Notes under the pieces: generated by a model
The model's input: the letters and a program-made list of their open reading frames with translations, nothing else
The model's database searches: none
Told to the model about the DNA's origin: nothing
Assembly (NCBI RefSeq): GCF_020509005.1
Contig: NC_063022.1
Coordinates: forward strand, 2,914,001-2,978,000
Origin: Fulvia fulva
Lineage: Eukaryota; Ascomycota; Dothideomycetes; Mycosphaerellales; Mycosphaerellaceae
Direction: 5' to 3'
DNA: 64,000 bases
Position numbers and translations under genes: made by a program
In this document: positions 55,159 to 64,000 of the stretch, piece by piece
How positions within the stretch are numbered: the stretch's first letter is position 1
How the letters are laid out: the number at the start of each line of letters is the position of its first letter

Positions 55159-55929
55159 TCAGCCACCAATCTTGATGATCCTGTCGTGTACGCGCCGTCC
55201 GAACCGCTGAGCCTTCTCATCCTCCCCTCGCCAAACATGCTTGCGGTTTTTGAAGTACTCGACCTTCGTCTCGAACTTGACCATTCTGGCCAACTCCGCC
55301 GCATCATACTCGCGGCCCATCCACTCTGCCCGAGACCGATACATCCCGCCTAGCAACTTCGCAAGCTTGGCCGATGAGAACCCTGCTCGAATTGAACCTG
55401 GCAATGTGAGCGTCACCAGCGCTTCGGCAGACTCCAGACGTCCGAACAAGGCTACGAAATCGTCCTGCGCGAAGGGAATTCCGAGTCGGAAAGGTGCCTC
55501 GATCTCTACGCCAAGGTGTCGAATGTATTGAACAGACCCGCGGATCTGTACAAAAAACTTGACGGCGTCCGAGGGCTCAAAGACGGAGAACCTGTTGCTC
55601 CCATACAACATGGGCGTGGCTTCGTTGTGGATTTGCTTGCATGTGGAGAGGATCTGCGGATGGACTGAAAGGTATCGGCGGTGATGGGGATTGCGTCTAA
55701 TGCGAGCGGGGGAATCCATCGCGCCGCGGGCGTGCCACAGATTTATCTCCCGAGTGTCTTCGAGGAGGTGGGAGTAGATCCTGTTTCGAAGTTCGGCACT
55801 CAAATCGAAGAATCCGGTTCGAGGGGAGGAAGGTGCTGTGGACGGTTAGCGCGAAATAGTCTACTGAAAGCGCGTGTGGACTTTGCAACGCTCACCTGAA
55901 GCATCAGAGATGGGCAATACCGGCGCCAT
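55159..55929 (-). CDS. 2EXR/F-box-like family protein, paralog 1
   Basis: Exon 1 (55929-55896, MAPVLPISDAS) joins exon 2 (55835-55159) across a 60-nt intron with GTGAGC, GCTAAC and ACAG, giving 236 residues. The motif FFDLSAELRNRIYSHLLED is the hallmark of this large Dothideomycete/Sordariomycete family. It is followed by LSTCKQIHNEATPMLYGSN, where an old resident helix pairs with a short beta strand. The rest is alpha-helical with a basic C-terminus. Function is unknown; the family is often annotated as F-box-like or 2EXR. Gene 56164-56814 is a related neighbour on the same strand. Confidence 0.8.
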
Positions 55930-56163
55930 GGTGTGGAAGTACGCAATGACTGTGATGTTGACTTGGTGTTGGTAATAGCCAAGTGATGGTGAGGCGTAGA
56001 CGATGAGTTCGAAGGTGAGAACCACCCCCACACCAGCGCACGGACATAATTTAAAAGTGGAGCATACCTGCATAACACACAAGAAGTGAATGCAGTACAT
56101 GAACAAGAACGATGCGGACACTGATGATGCCTTTCTGCATTCTCAGTCGTTGTTCACGTTCTC

Positions 56164-56814
56164 TCATTTACTGATTTCGCGACCAATAACAAGCCGCTCC
56201 TGCCGCGAAGCATCCTTCCACCGCTCAGCAGGAAAGTCGAGCGCAAAAGCGATCAGCGCTTTGACCTGCTCTTCCTCCTTACAGTCGTAGTACCTGGGCA
56301 GCACCAGCATATCTAGCACACCCTCCACACGATCTCCGTCCTTCCTCTTCCGCGCCCTGTGAATCGCACGCATAAACGGCGCAACCATTTTCGCCAGCTC
56401 CTCAGCTTTCCAGTTCGGCTCAATATAAGACAAGTCGAGTCGCTGCAGCGATATCGCTTTCTTCAGCGGCGGCAGCATCTCATAGAAAAATGCAGCGGTC
56501 TGCACATGATCCACCTCCAGGCTCCGAATGTGTTTGATGTTCCTCCCGATCGAGGGCAACCATGTCGCGAAGATGTGTTCTCTGTACCCCTGGAAGGTGT
56601 TGCTGGCGTATAGCATGGCTGTTGCTTCTTCGTGTGTTTGACGGCATACGCGAAGGATCGCAGCATTGATCGAGGACTCGCAGCGGTAGATCGTTTGCAA
56701 AGTGGGCCAGAATGGTTTGTGGTCCACGAGCAAGAACTCATAGATCTGGTTCCTCAACTCAGCGGACAGCTCGAGGAATCGAAAGGGGTGCTGCGGTGCT
56801 GGGCGTGAGCGCAT
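56164..56814 (-). CDS. 2EXR/F-box-like family protein, paralog 2
   Basis: This single frame of 216 residues starts at ATG 56814. It has the same landmarks as its neighbour: RFLELSAELRNQIYEFLLVD near residue 12, then ILRVCRQTHEEATAMLYASN. A leucine-rich middle (IRSLEVDHVQTAAFF, LQRLDLSYIEP) and a charged C-terminal half follow. It lacks the short first exon of paralog 1. The two lie head to tail 234 bp apart, consistent with an old tandem duplication, but identity outside the motifs is low. Molecular function unknown. Confidence 0.8.
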   Translation of the reverse strand: MRSRPAPQHPFRFLELSAELRNQIYEFLLVDHKPFWPTLQTIYRCESSINAAILRVCRQTHEEATAMLYASNTFQGYREHIFATWLPSIGRNIKHIRSLEVDHVQTAAFFYEMLPPLKKAISLQRLDLSYIEPNWKAEELAKMVAPFMRAIHRARKRKDGDRVEGVLDMLVLPRYYDCKEEEQVKALIAFALDFPAERWKDASRQERLVIGREISK

Positions 56815-57050
56815 GTTTGCTGGTGACTCGGAGAATCAGAGCCTTTGTGGTTGTCGATTGCTTGTGGTAAGATGTTACTTGTACGGAAAGTTCCCCAGCG
56901 TGTCTGTTGGTATCTTTCTTTGCTGATCGAGGCACGTGGACAAAGTAAGGATTGACGAAGTACAGCACACTGAGCTACGTTCACTTAACAACATTCCAAT
57001 GTCCACATGCCAGCACATTCACCTCCGCCCGTCTCGGTCCCGCCACAATG

Positions 57051-57719
57051 TCAATGCCGTCTTAGCCAGTATCGGTTGACGATTTCGAGAGCATTTTTTT
57101 TGACATCAGCCGGACTGGTCAGCTCGTATGGAGGTTCTCGAGGCATCGTGTAGCCTCCACCCAGTGGCGGGAGCGACTCATCGACTTCTTTTACTGCCGT
57201 GGTCGTACTTGCCGCTGAAGTTTTGACCGAAGTTGAGGTACTCTCAGCCTTTCCAGAGTTCTGTTGCGCAGAATCTGTTCGATCACGATCACCATCGTCT
57301 TGCTCACCATCAAAGAAGGACAAGTCAGGAACCTCCTTCTTATTCACTCTACACCATATCGTAACCAAGTACTTGCACGTCTCCGAGCAATTAGCAACAC
57401 CCAACAAGGCATCATTGTCGTTGGGGATCGGGATGCGATGTTGTTCTCGCAAATGGCGGAAGACGTCGTCCCGTGTCCTCAGTGTCTCGCCGCAACCGGG
57501 CAGTAGACACGTCATAGCTGCAGCGAGATGCTTGGTGTCGACATGAGTCGTGAGCCCGTTGCGGGTTTTGTACTTCTTGTGGCAAGCCTGGATGGGGCAT
57601 GGTACCGCTTCCATCTGGTGGGTTAGACGCATGTGGTTGTAGTAGAGCTGGCTGGACTGGAACATTGCTGAACAGTTTTTGGTTGTGCAGGTGAGTGCTG
57701 GGGTGTTAGTAGTGGTCAT
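57051..57719 (-). CDS. C2H2 zinc-finger protein
   Basis: The frame from ATG 57719 (MTTTNTPALTCTTKNCSAMF) encodes 222 residues. There are three consecutive C2H2-like fingers within residues 10-105: C-x4-C...H-x4-H (CTTKNCSAMFQ...HMRLTH), CPIQACHKKYKTRNGLTTHVDTKH and CLLPGCGETLRTRDDVFRHLREQH. A disordered Ser/Thr-rich linker and a conserved-looking end (GGGYTMPREPPYELTSPADV) follow. The frame stays open upstream for another 95 codons, with an alternative ATG at 57878. I chose 57719 because of its A at -3 and because the fingers start right after. It could bind DNA, but many such short fungal finger proteins are uncharacterised. Confidence 0.65.
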   Translation of the reverse strand: MTTTNTPALTCTTKNCSAMFQSSQLYYNHMRLTHQMEAVPCPIQACHKKYKTRNGLTTHVDTKHLAAAMTCLLPGCGETLRTRDDVFRHLREQHRIPIPNDNDALLGVANCSETCKYLVTIWCRVNKKEVPDLSFFDGEQDDGDRDRTDSAQQNSGKAESTSTSVKTSAASTTTAVKEVDESLPPLGGGYTMPREPPYELTSPADVKKNALEIVNRYWLRRH

Positions 57720-58171
57720 TGTCCCTTGCTGTCTCAGGTTGGAGAGGACTAGATGCCAACTGCGATCAGGTGGCTTGATATGCTCAACGGTTGGAGCTGG
57801 CCTTTGTAGGTGTATGGCAAACGTACTGACATTGCGAAGACTGTTAAGCTGTTTCCAGAGTGTTCTTGAACGCTGCATGGCCAAGGCGACCCGCTCGCAG
57901 CTTCGAGAAGCAGATGTTGCAAGTCCCTTGTGGCGAAATGAAGCAGTCGTTTGGGTGGGGCCATGAAGAGATAGGGAAGACCAACATCGAGGAGGGCTTG
58001 GCAATCATCGAAGAGACATGACAGAAAGGAGGTGGGAGATAAACATTCTTCATTCGTGATTCATGACTTCTACTCCCCATGTTGCCTTTTCCAAGTCAAC
58101 TACCTCCTCCCACCCTTTGCCATCCATCCTCATCATCCTCTCCCAAAACCAAAAACCACAACTCATCCCAC
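57720..58171. other. Intergenic region, no gene seen
   Basis: This is the upstream region of the C2H2 gene, with a frame extension that may be coding if the ATG at 57878 is used, and the 3' end of the HsbA-type gene. Confidence 0.35.
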
Positions 58172-58785
58172 CTAAGACGAGAACGCAGCAATAGCCTGAT
58201 CAAACTTATCATCAATCTGCTGAATAATAACCGGAGCAGCACCCTGGTAGGTAGCAGTGAGCTTCGGCGTAAGAGCAGTACCAAAGTCATCAGCACCCTT
58301 CTTGGCGTTCACGAGGTCCACCTTGACAATTGGATCAGCGGAGAAGCCAAACAGCGCGGTCATGAACTGTGGCTTGTGTGCGACGAGGTTGTCGAGGAGC
58401 GAGTTGATGTTTGGCTGCAAGTTCAGGACGGCGGTTGCGACGTCGAAGGACTCGGAGTCGGAGAGGGGTGCTAGAAAGGACAGAAGCGTTAGCTATACTC
58501 TCCCAAGACGAAGCAGCGAAGCAAGGCGTGCAACATACCAGAATCTTTGCAGACAGACGCAGCGTTGTTGACGGACTTGATCAAGCTCTCAGTCTCGATC
58601 TGAAGCGTCAGGGCGGTGATAGCGTCCTTTGGCTTGTTGAAGGTGTTGAGAGTGTTGTTGACAGTGGTGATGTTGTTGTTGATGTAGCCAATGGCTTGGG
58701 TAATGGAGGCACCGGAGCGCTTGTAGAGCTCTGCGGCTGGAGAGGCCAAGGCCAGTGCTGGGAGGAGGAAGTATGAGGCGAGCAT
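58172..58785 (-). CDS. Secreted HsbA-type cell-wall protein
   Basis: Exon 1 (58785-58539) joins exon 2 (58470-58172) across a 68-nt intron (GTATGT, GCTAAC, TCTAG), giving 181 residues, the usual size for hydrophobic surface binding protein A and related cell-wall galactomannoproteins. The N-terminal signal peptide is MLASYFLLPALALASPAAEL, followed by a KR site. The helical domain has the family features: TQAIGYINNNITTVNNTLNTF, LTLQIETESLIKSVNNAASVC and, in exon 2, LLDNLVAHKPQFMTALFGFSADPIV. HsbA in Aspergillus oryzae coats hydrophobic surfaces and recruits cutinase-like enzymes. By analogy this could act in surface attachment or plant/insect cuticle contact, but that is inference. The 5' region is TATA-like (TTTATATATTC near 58885-58895 on the plus strand). 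Confidence 0.9.
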
Positions 58786-60174
58786 GGTTGCTGATTTGCT
58801 GGGTGAGGTTGGTGGATGCGGTTGGTGCTGCTGCTGAAGTCGATGGAAGGCTTGATGGATTGAAGCAGGTGGTGTTCGCACGGCTTTATATATTCTGTTG
58901 GAGCGCGGTGCGCATGGCTGATCGACCACTCTGTCATTCGGAGCTAGGACTGCGATGGAGGGCGTTGGTTCGCGGAGAAGGTTCGACGAGCAGGACAGGA
59001 AGCATGAAAGCGCTATTGCGAACTGCTCAGCTGCAGTATGAACTATGTGGTGCGGTCGAACAGCATTGTAAACTCTTTCTGAGAACAGCTTGACATGTGT
59101 TCTACAATGAGAGTCTGTGCAATGTTTGAAGCATTGATGCTAAGCCATATGGCCTGCTTCAATCCGCCCTGTCAGTGTACAAATGATAATGCTCAGCGGC
59201 AGCCACATCGTGAATGTTGTTCAGTCTCTTCCCTGTTATCGCTGTCAGTCGTTGCAGCCAAGAAACTGTATACTTTGCTTAAAGCCATTGGCGTGAGGTT
59301 GTTTTCTGCCATAGCTCGGCACTGAGGTACCCGCCAATGGCGTTCTCATTGCCATGTCGATGAATTGCTAAAAGAGGAGGGGACCAGTATAACACGTCAC
59401 CAAAAGTGTACAAGCTCATGACACTGAACGCGGGGTGGCATGGTGATTCATTGTGAAGAATCGCAAGCCTCCAGAAACCTCGGCGAGAATGCTTTATAGC
59501 GGTGCAGAGCGTTGGCAGATTCACGACCGGACCTGTTCGTGATGGGTTCTGGTATGCGCTAGCACTGTAGATCTTGCGGAGTACTGCCGAGGAGCGTGAA
59601 TTCGCTATAAGCTTTCTGCATAAGCGTTGCTGTGGAGGGTTCGAGAACGCTGCACTGTGTTGCCAAGCCGAGTTTCCAGTGAAGGCATTGAAGACTCCGG
59701 CACGTAGTGGAAAACTCGGAAGAGGATGAGAAATATACTGCTGGAAGACAGGTTCAGCGATTCCGCTAAGTGTATTGCTTACCAGCCTCGGCGCGATGGG
59801 CAACAACATGGGTGTGAAATGTTGTGCCTCGAGACACAGTCCAGCTTGATCGACGAGCAAGAAGATCTTGCCCAGTTGGAGCGTTTGCTTGAGGCCTTAC
59901 TTCCAGAAAAAGACCTTGTGAACTTTCTTGCACCCATGGCAAAGAATCTGGAAACATCCCGAGGCCTTTGAAAGGTGCCAGCTATTACCTTGACTGTGCC
60001 CTTACTGTCTGCTTCCCTTCCTCTGGCATGATGGCCTTGGCCGCGGCTTCGTAACTTGGGCTTGCTCGATGATCCTTGAGGTCGCTCTTGTACATAAGAA
60101 TGAGCCAGGGTACCGAGCGTACAAACCTCCACGCAACCAGGTAGCAGGCCGTCGACAGAGCAAACTGCGTCCAC
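58786..60174. other. 1.4-kb intergenic region, no gene supported
   Basis: A plus-strand frame from ATG 59726 to 59971 (81 residues, ending in a Leu/Glu-rich helix: LAQLERLLEALLPEKDLVNF) is the only one with some protein-like character. It has no partner exon or homology I recognise. Overlapping minus-strand frames up to 193 codons look like composition effects. Confidence 0.3.
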
Positions 60175-60746
60175 TCAGTATTCCTGCAAGCCGAGAAGCT
60201 CCTCGTCCACAGCATCCTTGGCCAGCTCAACAAGCGACTCAAGTTCCATCTTGACCTTCTGTCCAAGAACATCCTGCTGGGCTGCAACGACATCGGTTTC
60301 GAGTGGCTCCGTTTCCGTCATACCAATCGCATCATCGTCGGCGCTCATCTTGCGTTGTTCGACTTTCACGGCAACCAGCAGATCCGCAAGCAGGGCATCG
60401 AGGGTGTCATGAACCAGGTTACCAAGGACTTTTCGAAGTTGAGTCGTGGCGCCGTGCTTATCAGGCTCCAACTGCGCAGCGTCAGTAAGAGCTGAACACG
60501 TCGAAGGAGATGTGGCCGCTATATGAGCATTGGACGTACCGAAAGAATCTCTGTCTGATACTGTTCGATGTAGTTCTGGGTGAAGAAGGTCAACTCCGGT
60601 GCACGCTGCACCAGGTGCGCGTATTCATTGGCGCAGGCCACGAGATTCTGTCTCCTGGCATCCTGATGTGTAGCTTGCTGTGCGGTTGTGTTGCTTCCTG
60701 AAGTGGGCTGCTGAAGCCCTTCGTGTGATGGCTGACCGATGGTCAT
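60175..60746 (-). CDS. Unrecognised small helical protein, two exons
   Basis: Exon 1 (60746-60540) joins exon 2 (60471-60175) in phase 0 across a 68-nt intron with GTACGT, ACTGAC and GCAG, giving 167 residues. The start at 60746 (MTIGQPSHEGLQQPTSG) has AAA before ATG; another ATG lies at 60791. After a polar leader, helices dominate: NLVACANEYAHLVQRAPELTFF, EQYQTEIL, then LRKVLGNLVHDTLDALLADLLVAVKVEQRKM and an acidic C-terminus. The splice signals and frame match make it a real gene. I do not recognise the family. A small subunit of a larger complex is conceivable but not shown. Confidence 0.7.
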
Positions 60747-61517
60747 TTTGGTGTTACTGAGGATACCTGTCAGTGGCTCTGGGAATATCATGAGCAATCG
60801 CAGCAGAGAGATGTAGGAGCCAAACGAAAGTGAAAGCGGGCATGGCCTCCTGTGTCACACGACTTCAGCCATGTCGCAGGCACCAGATGAGCAGGAGCGG
60901 TACCCGCCGTCCGTTTGAGCCTCTTCCAAGAACAAGCTGTCCTAGAGACGGCAGCATGCAGCAATTACGCCTGGAAATGCGGCATCATGACCGAAAGACA
61001 TGATATGTGTATGCAACAGGCCGCACTCCGTTTGCAACGAAGAGAATCAGCACCATGGGCACGTCTTTCATCTCCCAGGATGATGGAGAGGTTCGTGTAA
61101 GTGGTGGCAATTCTGACTCCGTGGAGCATGTCATCAAAGCGCAGACTTCTGATCAACACTCTGGCGTCCTGAGCGTTCATTCGTGAAAATGGTTTTGATC
61201 GTGCTGTTCTAACGCCTTTGATCCTGCTGTTTCTGCTGCCGCGCCAGGCAATAGCCTTCGTGAGCCATGATCCAGCGTATTGGTCTGTCATATCATGCGT
61301 CAATCCGAAGCACCACAATTCGATGGCATGGATGTTGTGATGATGAGGACCGAGTCGAGACTGTCCAAAGGCGAGACCTTGAAGGGATCACCGTGGCACC
61401 CTCGGATGCAAGCATCATGACGTCGAGTATCGTGAACTTCATCCATCATCTTCAATCGTCCTCTTCCCTGCTCATCAGCCATTGCCTTACCTTGAGCGCC
61501 TCCCATTCATCCTCATC
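60747..61517. other. Intergenic region, no gene seen
   Basis: It lies between the divergent starts of the unrecognised gene (60746) and the SDHAF3 gene (61518). A minus-strand frame at 60965-61318 lacks coding bias. Pyrimidine-rich CATCATC tracts near 61430-61500 probably belong to the SDHAF3 promoter or leader. Confidence 0.35.
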
Positions 61518-61958
61518 ATGCGCGCAACCCTCCGCCTCCTGGCCGTCCCCTCCTCAATCGGCACCCAATCCTCCGGTCTTAAACCCGTCCCTCTCGCCCT
61601 CCTCCCACCCATCCCTCTCTACCGCCGCATCCTTCGCTCACACCGCAAACACCTCCCCAAGGAAATGCGTCTCCTCGGCGACGAATATGTCAAGAGCGAG
61701 TTTCGCGCCCACCGAAGCACCGACAATCCCGTCCACATCGTGGGCTTTTTGACGGAGTGGCAGTTGTATGCGCAGCAGATCGAGGGCGATCGTTGGAGGG
61801 GCGAGAAGATGGACAAGGGCAAGGTGGATAAGATGAGTGATCAGCAAATTGGGCAGATGTATGAGTTGATGAACACGATTCGGCAGCAGGAGTTGGAGGA
61901 GAATGATCCGGAGTATAAGGCTCATCAGCCGCCGGAGGTGCCGACGAGGCAGGAGTGA
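61518..61958 (+). CDS. SDH7: Succinate dehydrogenase assembly factor 3 (SDHAF3/ACN9, LYR family)
   Basis: This single frame of 146 residues starts MRATLRLLAVPSSIG, a basic mitochondrial targeting sequence. The LYR motif reads LYRRILRSHRKHLP. The Complex1_LYR/ACN9 core follows: MRLLGDEYVKSEFRAHRSTD, then VHIVGFLTEWQLYAQQIEGD. This family (yeast Sdh7, formerly Acn9) protects the iron-sulfur subunit Sdh2 during assembly of respiratory complex II in the matrix. The Gln/Glu-rich tail (IRQQELEENDPEYKA) is a common fungal extension. Length and motif order agree with the family, so identification is strong. Confidence 0.92.
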   Translation: MRATLRLLAVPSSIGTQSSGLKPVPLALLPPIPLYRRILRSHRKHLPKEMRLLGDEYVKSEFRAHRSTDNPVHIVGFLTEWQLYAQQIEGDRWRGEKMDKGKVDKMSDQQIGQMYELMNTIRQQELEENDPEYKAHQPPEVPTRQE

Positions 61959-62159
61959 TCATTCGATGCAGGGGTGTTTTGTGATGGAGTGGCAGGTGGG
62001 ATGTGCAGGTGGAAGGAGCGTGTGAGGAAGTCGCAACACGTGGAAGGAGGGAAGGCAGCAGTGCATAATGTGCGCAATGGTCCACAACCTCCTTCACTCG
62101 AACAGAAGAAGGCGCATATTGTCGAGAACATTGTACGGCATCCCGAGCTTGTCCATCAG

Positions 62160-62537
62160 ATGTGCAAGACACTGTACTACCGCTCTCGCGAGTGCGGTCA
62201 CGAATGGTACATCCCTCCCTCCCAGCCAACCCAACATCCCCTACTCACGATCACCAGGTTCGAACTTGACCGCCCCTGCGGCGCAGGCATGAACCTCCTC
62301 TCATGTCCCGACTTCAGCAGCAGCCAACCATTCGGTCCGATCGAGAAGCCTCGTCGCTCACACTGGGCGCGACCATACCATTGTCCGCGATGCGATTACA
62401 AGAAGTATGATATGCGATATCGCAGAATGATGATCACGAAAAGGAATGGGTGGAAGGTGGGTCTAGGGCCGGCAAGGAGGGATGTGGGTGTTGATGTCTA
62501 TCCGGACAATGCAGTGGCTTGTTGTGTGGTGATGTGA
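62160..62537 (+). CDS. Small cysteine-containing protein of unknown function
   Basis: The frame from ATG 62160 gives 125 residues (MCKTLYYRSRECGHEWYIPP). An in-frame ATG at 62001 would add 53 residues. Its layout resembles many short fungal proteins that open with MCK and a Cys-His pair (ECGHEW). Here a CGAGMNLLSC segment and a HCPRCDYKKYDMRYR pair follow. These cysteines could bind one or two metal ions. The N-terminal extension is less conserved-looking. Codon bias supports coding on this strand. The gene lies 200 bp behind SDHAF3 in the same orientation. No function can be assigned. Confidence 0.6.
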   Translation: MCKTLYYRSRECGHEWYIPPSQPTQHPLLTITRFELDRPCGAGMNLLSCPDFSSSQPFGPIEKPRRSHWARPYHCPRCDYKKYDMRYRRMMITKRNGWKVGLGPARRDVGVDVYPDNAVACCVVM

Positions 62538-63809
62538 AGAGTGTTGATGGCAAATGTTGGTGCTGGTGGGGTGGCGGTGTCAGACATGCTGAGCGATGCA
62601 GGCGGATGTTGATGGCGGGACTTGTGAGTATAGCATGCCGATGAGAATAAATGACAGCGACAACGACGACCATGATCGCAAGTGCTTGCAAACTTGACGT
62701 TGTCTGTACTACGTCCCTCGCACTGACCAAAAAAGTTCAACGCATATGCTTACATAAGACGATAGATATGCCCCCTTTCACCCTCCAGCGGGTCGAACTC
62801 GCAACCTCCGCGACCGCGCAAAAAGCCATCATCAACAACGAAACATGCAAAAAAGAAGACCGCAATGTATGCGGGAAGAGAAGTTCTCATTACACCACTC
62901 ACGGATCGCCATCTGTAATACCAATATCTCCTCCTACGATGACACAAACCCGCAAGTCTCGGTGCAATAGCTTACGCCACAGAGGTTTCTTACTGCTTCT
63001 TTGTTACATAACACAGATCTTTCGTGAGATATATACGTCAAAAGTGATTGCGGCAGGGTATTGGCTGGAGGATCCTTAGCGTGGATTTCACGTGCTGAGT
63101 GCACGTGGCCTCGTGCGCTCACAAAGTTGCGCAAGACCTCAATTCCAAGGTTCCGGGACTGGACGGTAGCAGGCATGGAAGGTGCATACAGCTCGGAGTA
63201 TCAGGATAACGCAGTTGCGTGAGGCACTGAGGAAGTGGCTGCCCGGCGAGGCTCAACACGTATCGCCCGCCCTTGCGAAGATGGAAGTCCCATACACGAG
63301 CCTCCTGCGGCAGTCTTATCACTTTCCCAGGCTACTCTGATCACTGACGAACGTGGCCTGCGAGACGCATTGCAGCCACCCGACTGCAGCCAGCTTTCTC
63401 GCATTCTTGCCAGGAGCCAACATTGTTCCCGACCGAGCCCGAATGACTTACGTCCACTGGCGCGATCTGGCATGAGTCGAAGCACGCTGCTCAACGACGG
63501 GACGTCGAGGCCGACGATCAGGTTGCATAGCAAGGCGAGGTTTCAAGGCATATCGAGGTGACGCAGGAGGAAGTTGTTGAGCACGCGGATGTCTTGCGAC
63601 TGTTGTGATCGCTACAATCGCTACTCAGCTACGCGCCTACAGTCCCACGTCCGCGAAAGTCGCAGCTCACGGCCGAGGCCGCACCCCGACCCTCGATTAG
63701 CCGCAACCTCCCCATCAATGATCGCCGTCGAGCCAAGAGCACAGTCACCACCGCCATCCCATCACATCAATGAGGGAAATGACACCATGCGTCCATCTCA
63801 CCTGGCGCC
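62538..63809. other. 1.3-kb intergenic region, no gene supported
   Basis: Frames up to about 140 codons overlap on both strands without motifs. A GGGTCGAACTCGCAACC sequence near 62790 resembles a tRNA T-arm read on the minus strand, but no matching acceptor or D-arm is present. AT-rich stretches near 63000-63050 may be promoter or terminator sequence. Confidence 0.35.
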
Positions 63810-64000
63810 ATGCTCCAGAACATCGGCTGCGCTATCCCCGCCTTCCTCCTCTCCGCAGCGCTCCAACCCGCTCTCCTATACCCTTCCCATCCACTCATCA
63901 ACATCCTGTACTCCCTCCCCTTGTACGGGTTACATAAACCATACCCCGCCGCCAACACCTTCAACGCATGGAGATGCTTCACATACAACGCGCAGTCCCT
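63810..64000 (+). CDS. Partial gene at the right edge, hydrophobic N-terminus
   Basis: A frame starting at ATG 63810 is open to the window end (63 codons seen). It begins MLQNIGCAIPAFLLSAALQP, a likely signal or membrane segment, followed by LINILYSLPLYGLHKPYPAA. Most codons end in C, the bias seen in this genome's real genes, while the overlapping frame from ATG 63787 gives a Ser/Pro/Thr-rich sequence. The gene continues outside the window and I cannot name it. Confidence 0.45.
   Translation, partial: MLQNIGCAIPAFLLSAALQPALLYPSHPLINILYSLPLYGLHKPYPAANTFNAWRCFTYNAQS

Noticed and set aside
62760..62830. tRNA gene on the minus strand near a GGGTCGAACTCGC motif
   Set aside because: Only a T-arm-like stretch is visible. 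The acceptor stem, D-arm and anticodon arm cannot be built around it.

Overview
This window is fungal nuclear DNA, most likely from a filamentous ascomycete of class Dothideomycetes (inferred). Genes carry short 43-68 nt introns with GTATGT/GTAAGT-type donors and CTAAC/CTGAC branch sites. A large block shows the TpA-rich, CpA/TpG-poor signature of repeat-induced point mutation (RIP). Recognisable genes include Nup37, APC1, SPT7, HsbA-like and 2EXR/F-box-like proteins typical of this group.

Layout. 1-1.2 kb holds a short F-box-like 5' gene fragment. 1.2-17.2 kb is a RIP-mutated transposon island. It contains two inverted 1,133-bp Fot1/pogo-type DNA transposon derivatives, a Tad1-like LINE (about 4.2-9.0 kb), a Ty3/gypsy gag-pol remnant (about 9.2-13.9 kb), the 3' end of a further Fot1-like element, and an unmutated 518-bp solo LTR inserted into that element. 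A broken 3' exon borders the island at 17.5 kb.

18.7-41.3 kb is ordinary gene space: APC1 (anaphase-promoting complex) divergent from NUP37, a YTP1-like membrane protein, the SAGA subunit SPT7 with a curious in-frame zinc-finger tail behind one stop codon, a VanZ-like membrane protein, ribosomal protein eS26, and a tail-anchored CBS/PB1 protein.

42.05-43.6 kb is a recent 5'-truncated insertion of the same LINE family, with a perfect 13-bp target duplication and an open reverse-transcriptase frame. It sits 154 bp upstream of a GFA/CENP-V-type gene that appears frameshifted. Further right are a proline-rich protein, a Sec7-PH Arf exchange factor, a LETM1-like mitochondrial protein, a 50-residue cysteine-rich ORF, two 2EXR-type paralogs, a C2H2 zinc-finger protein, a secreted HsbA-type protein, an unrecognised two-exon gene, succinate dehydrogenase assembly factor SDHAF3/ACN9, a small cysteine-containing protein, and a partial gene at the right edge.

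The genes are mostly unrelated housekeeping functions and do not form a pathway or biosynthetic cluster. The most informative parts are the layered transposon history and the SPT7 tail. All exon boundaries were read by eye from splice signals and frame continuity.
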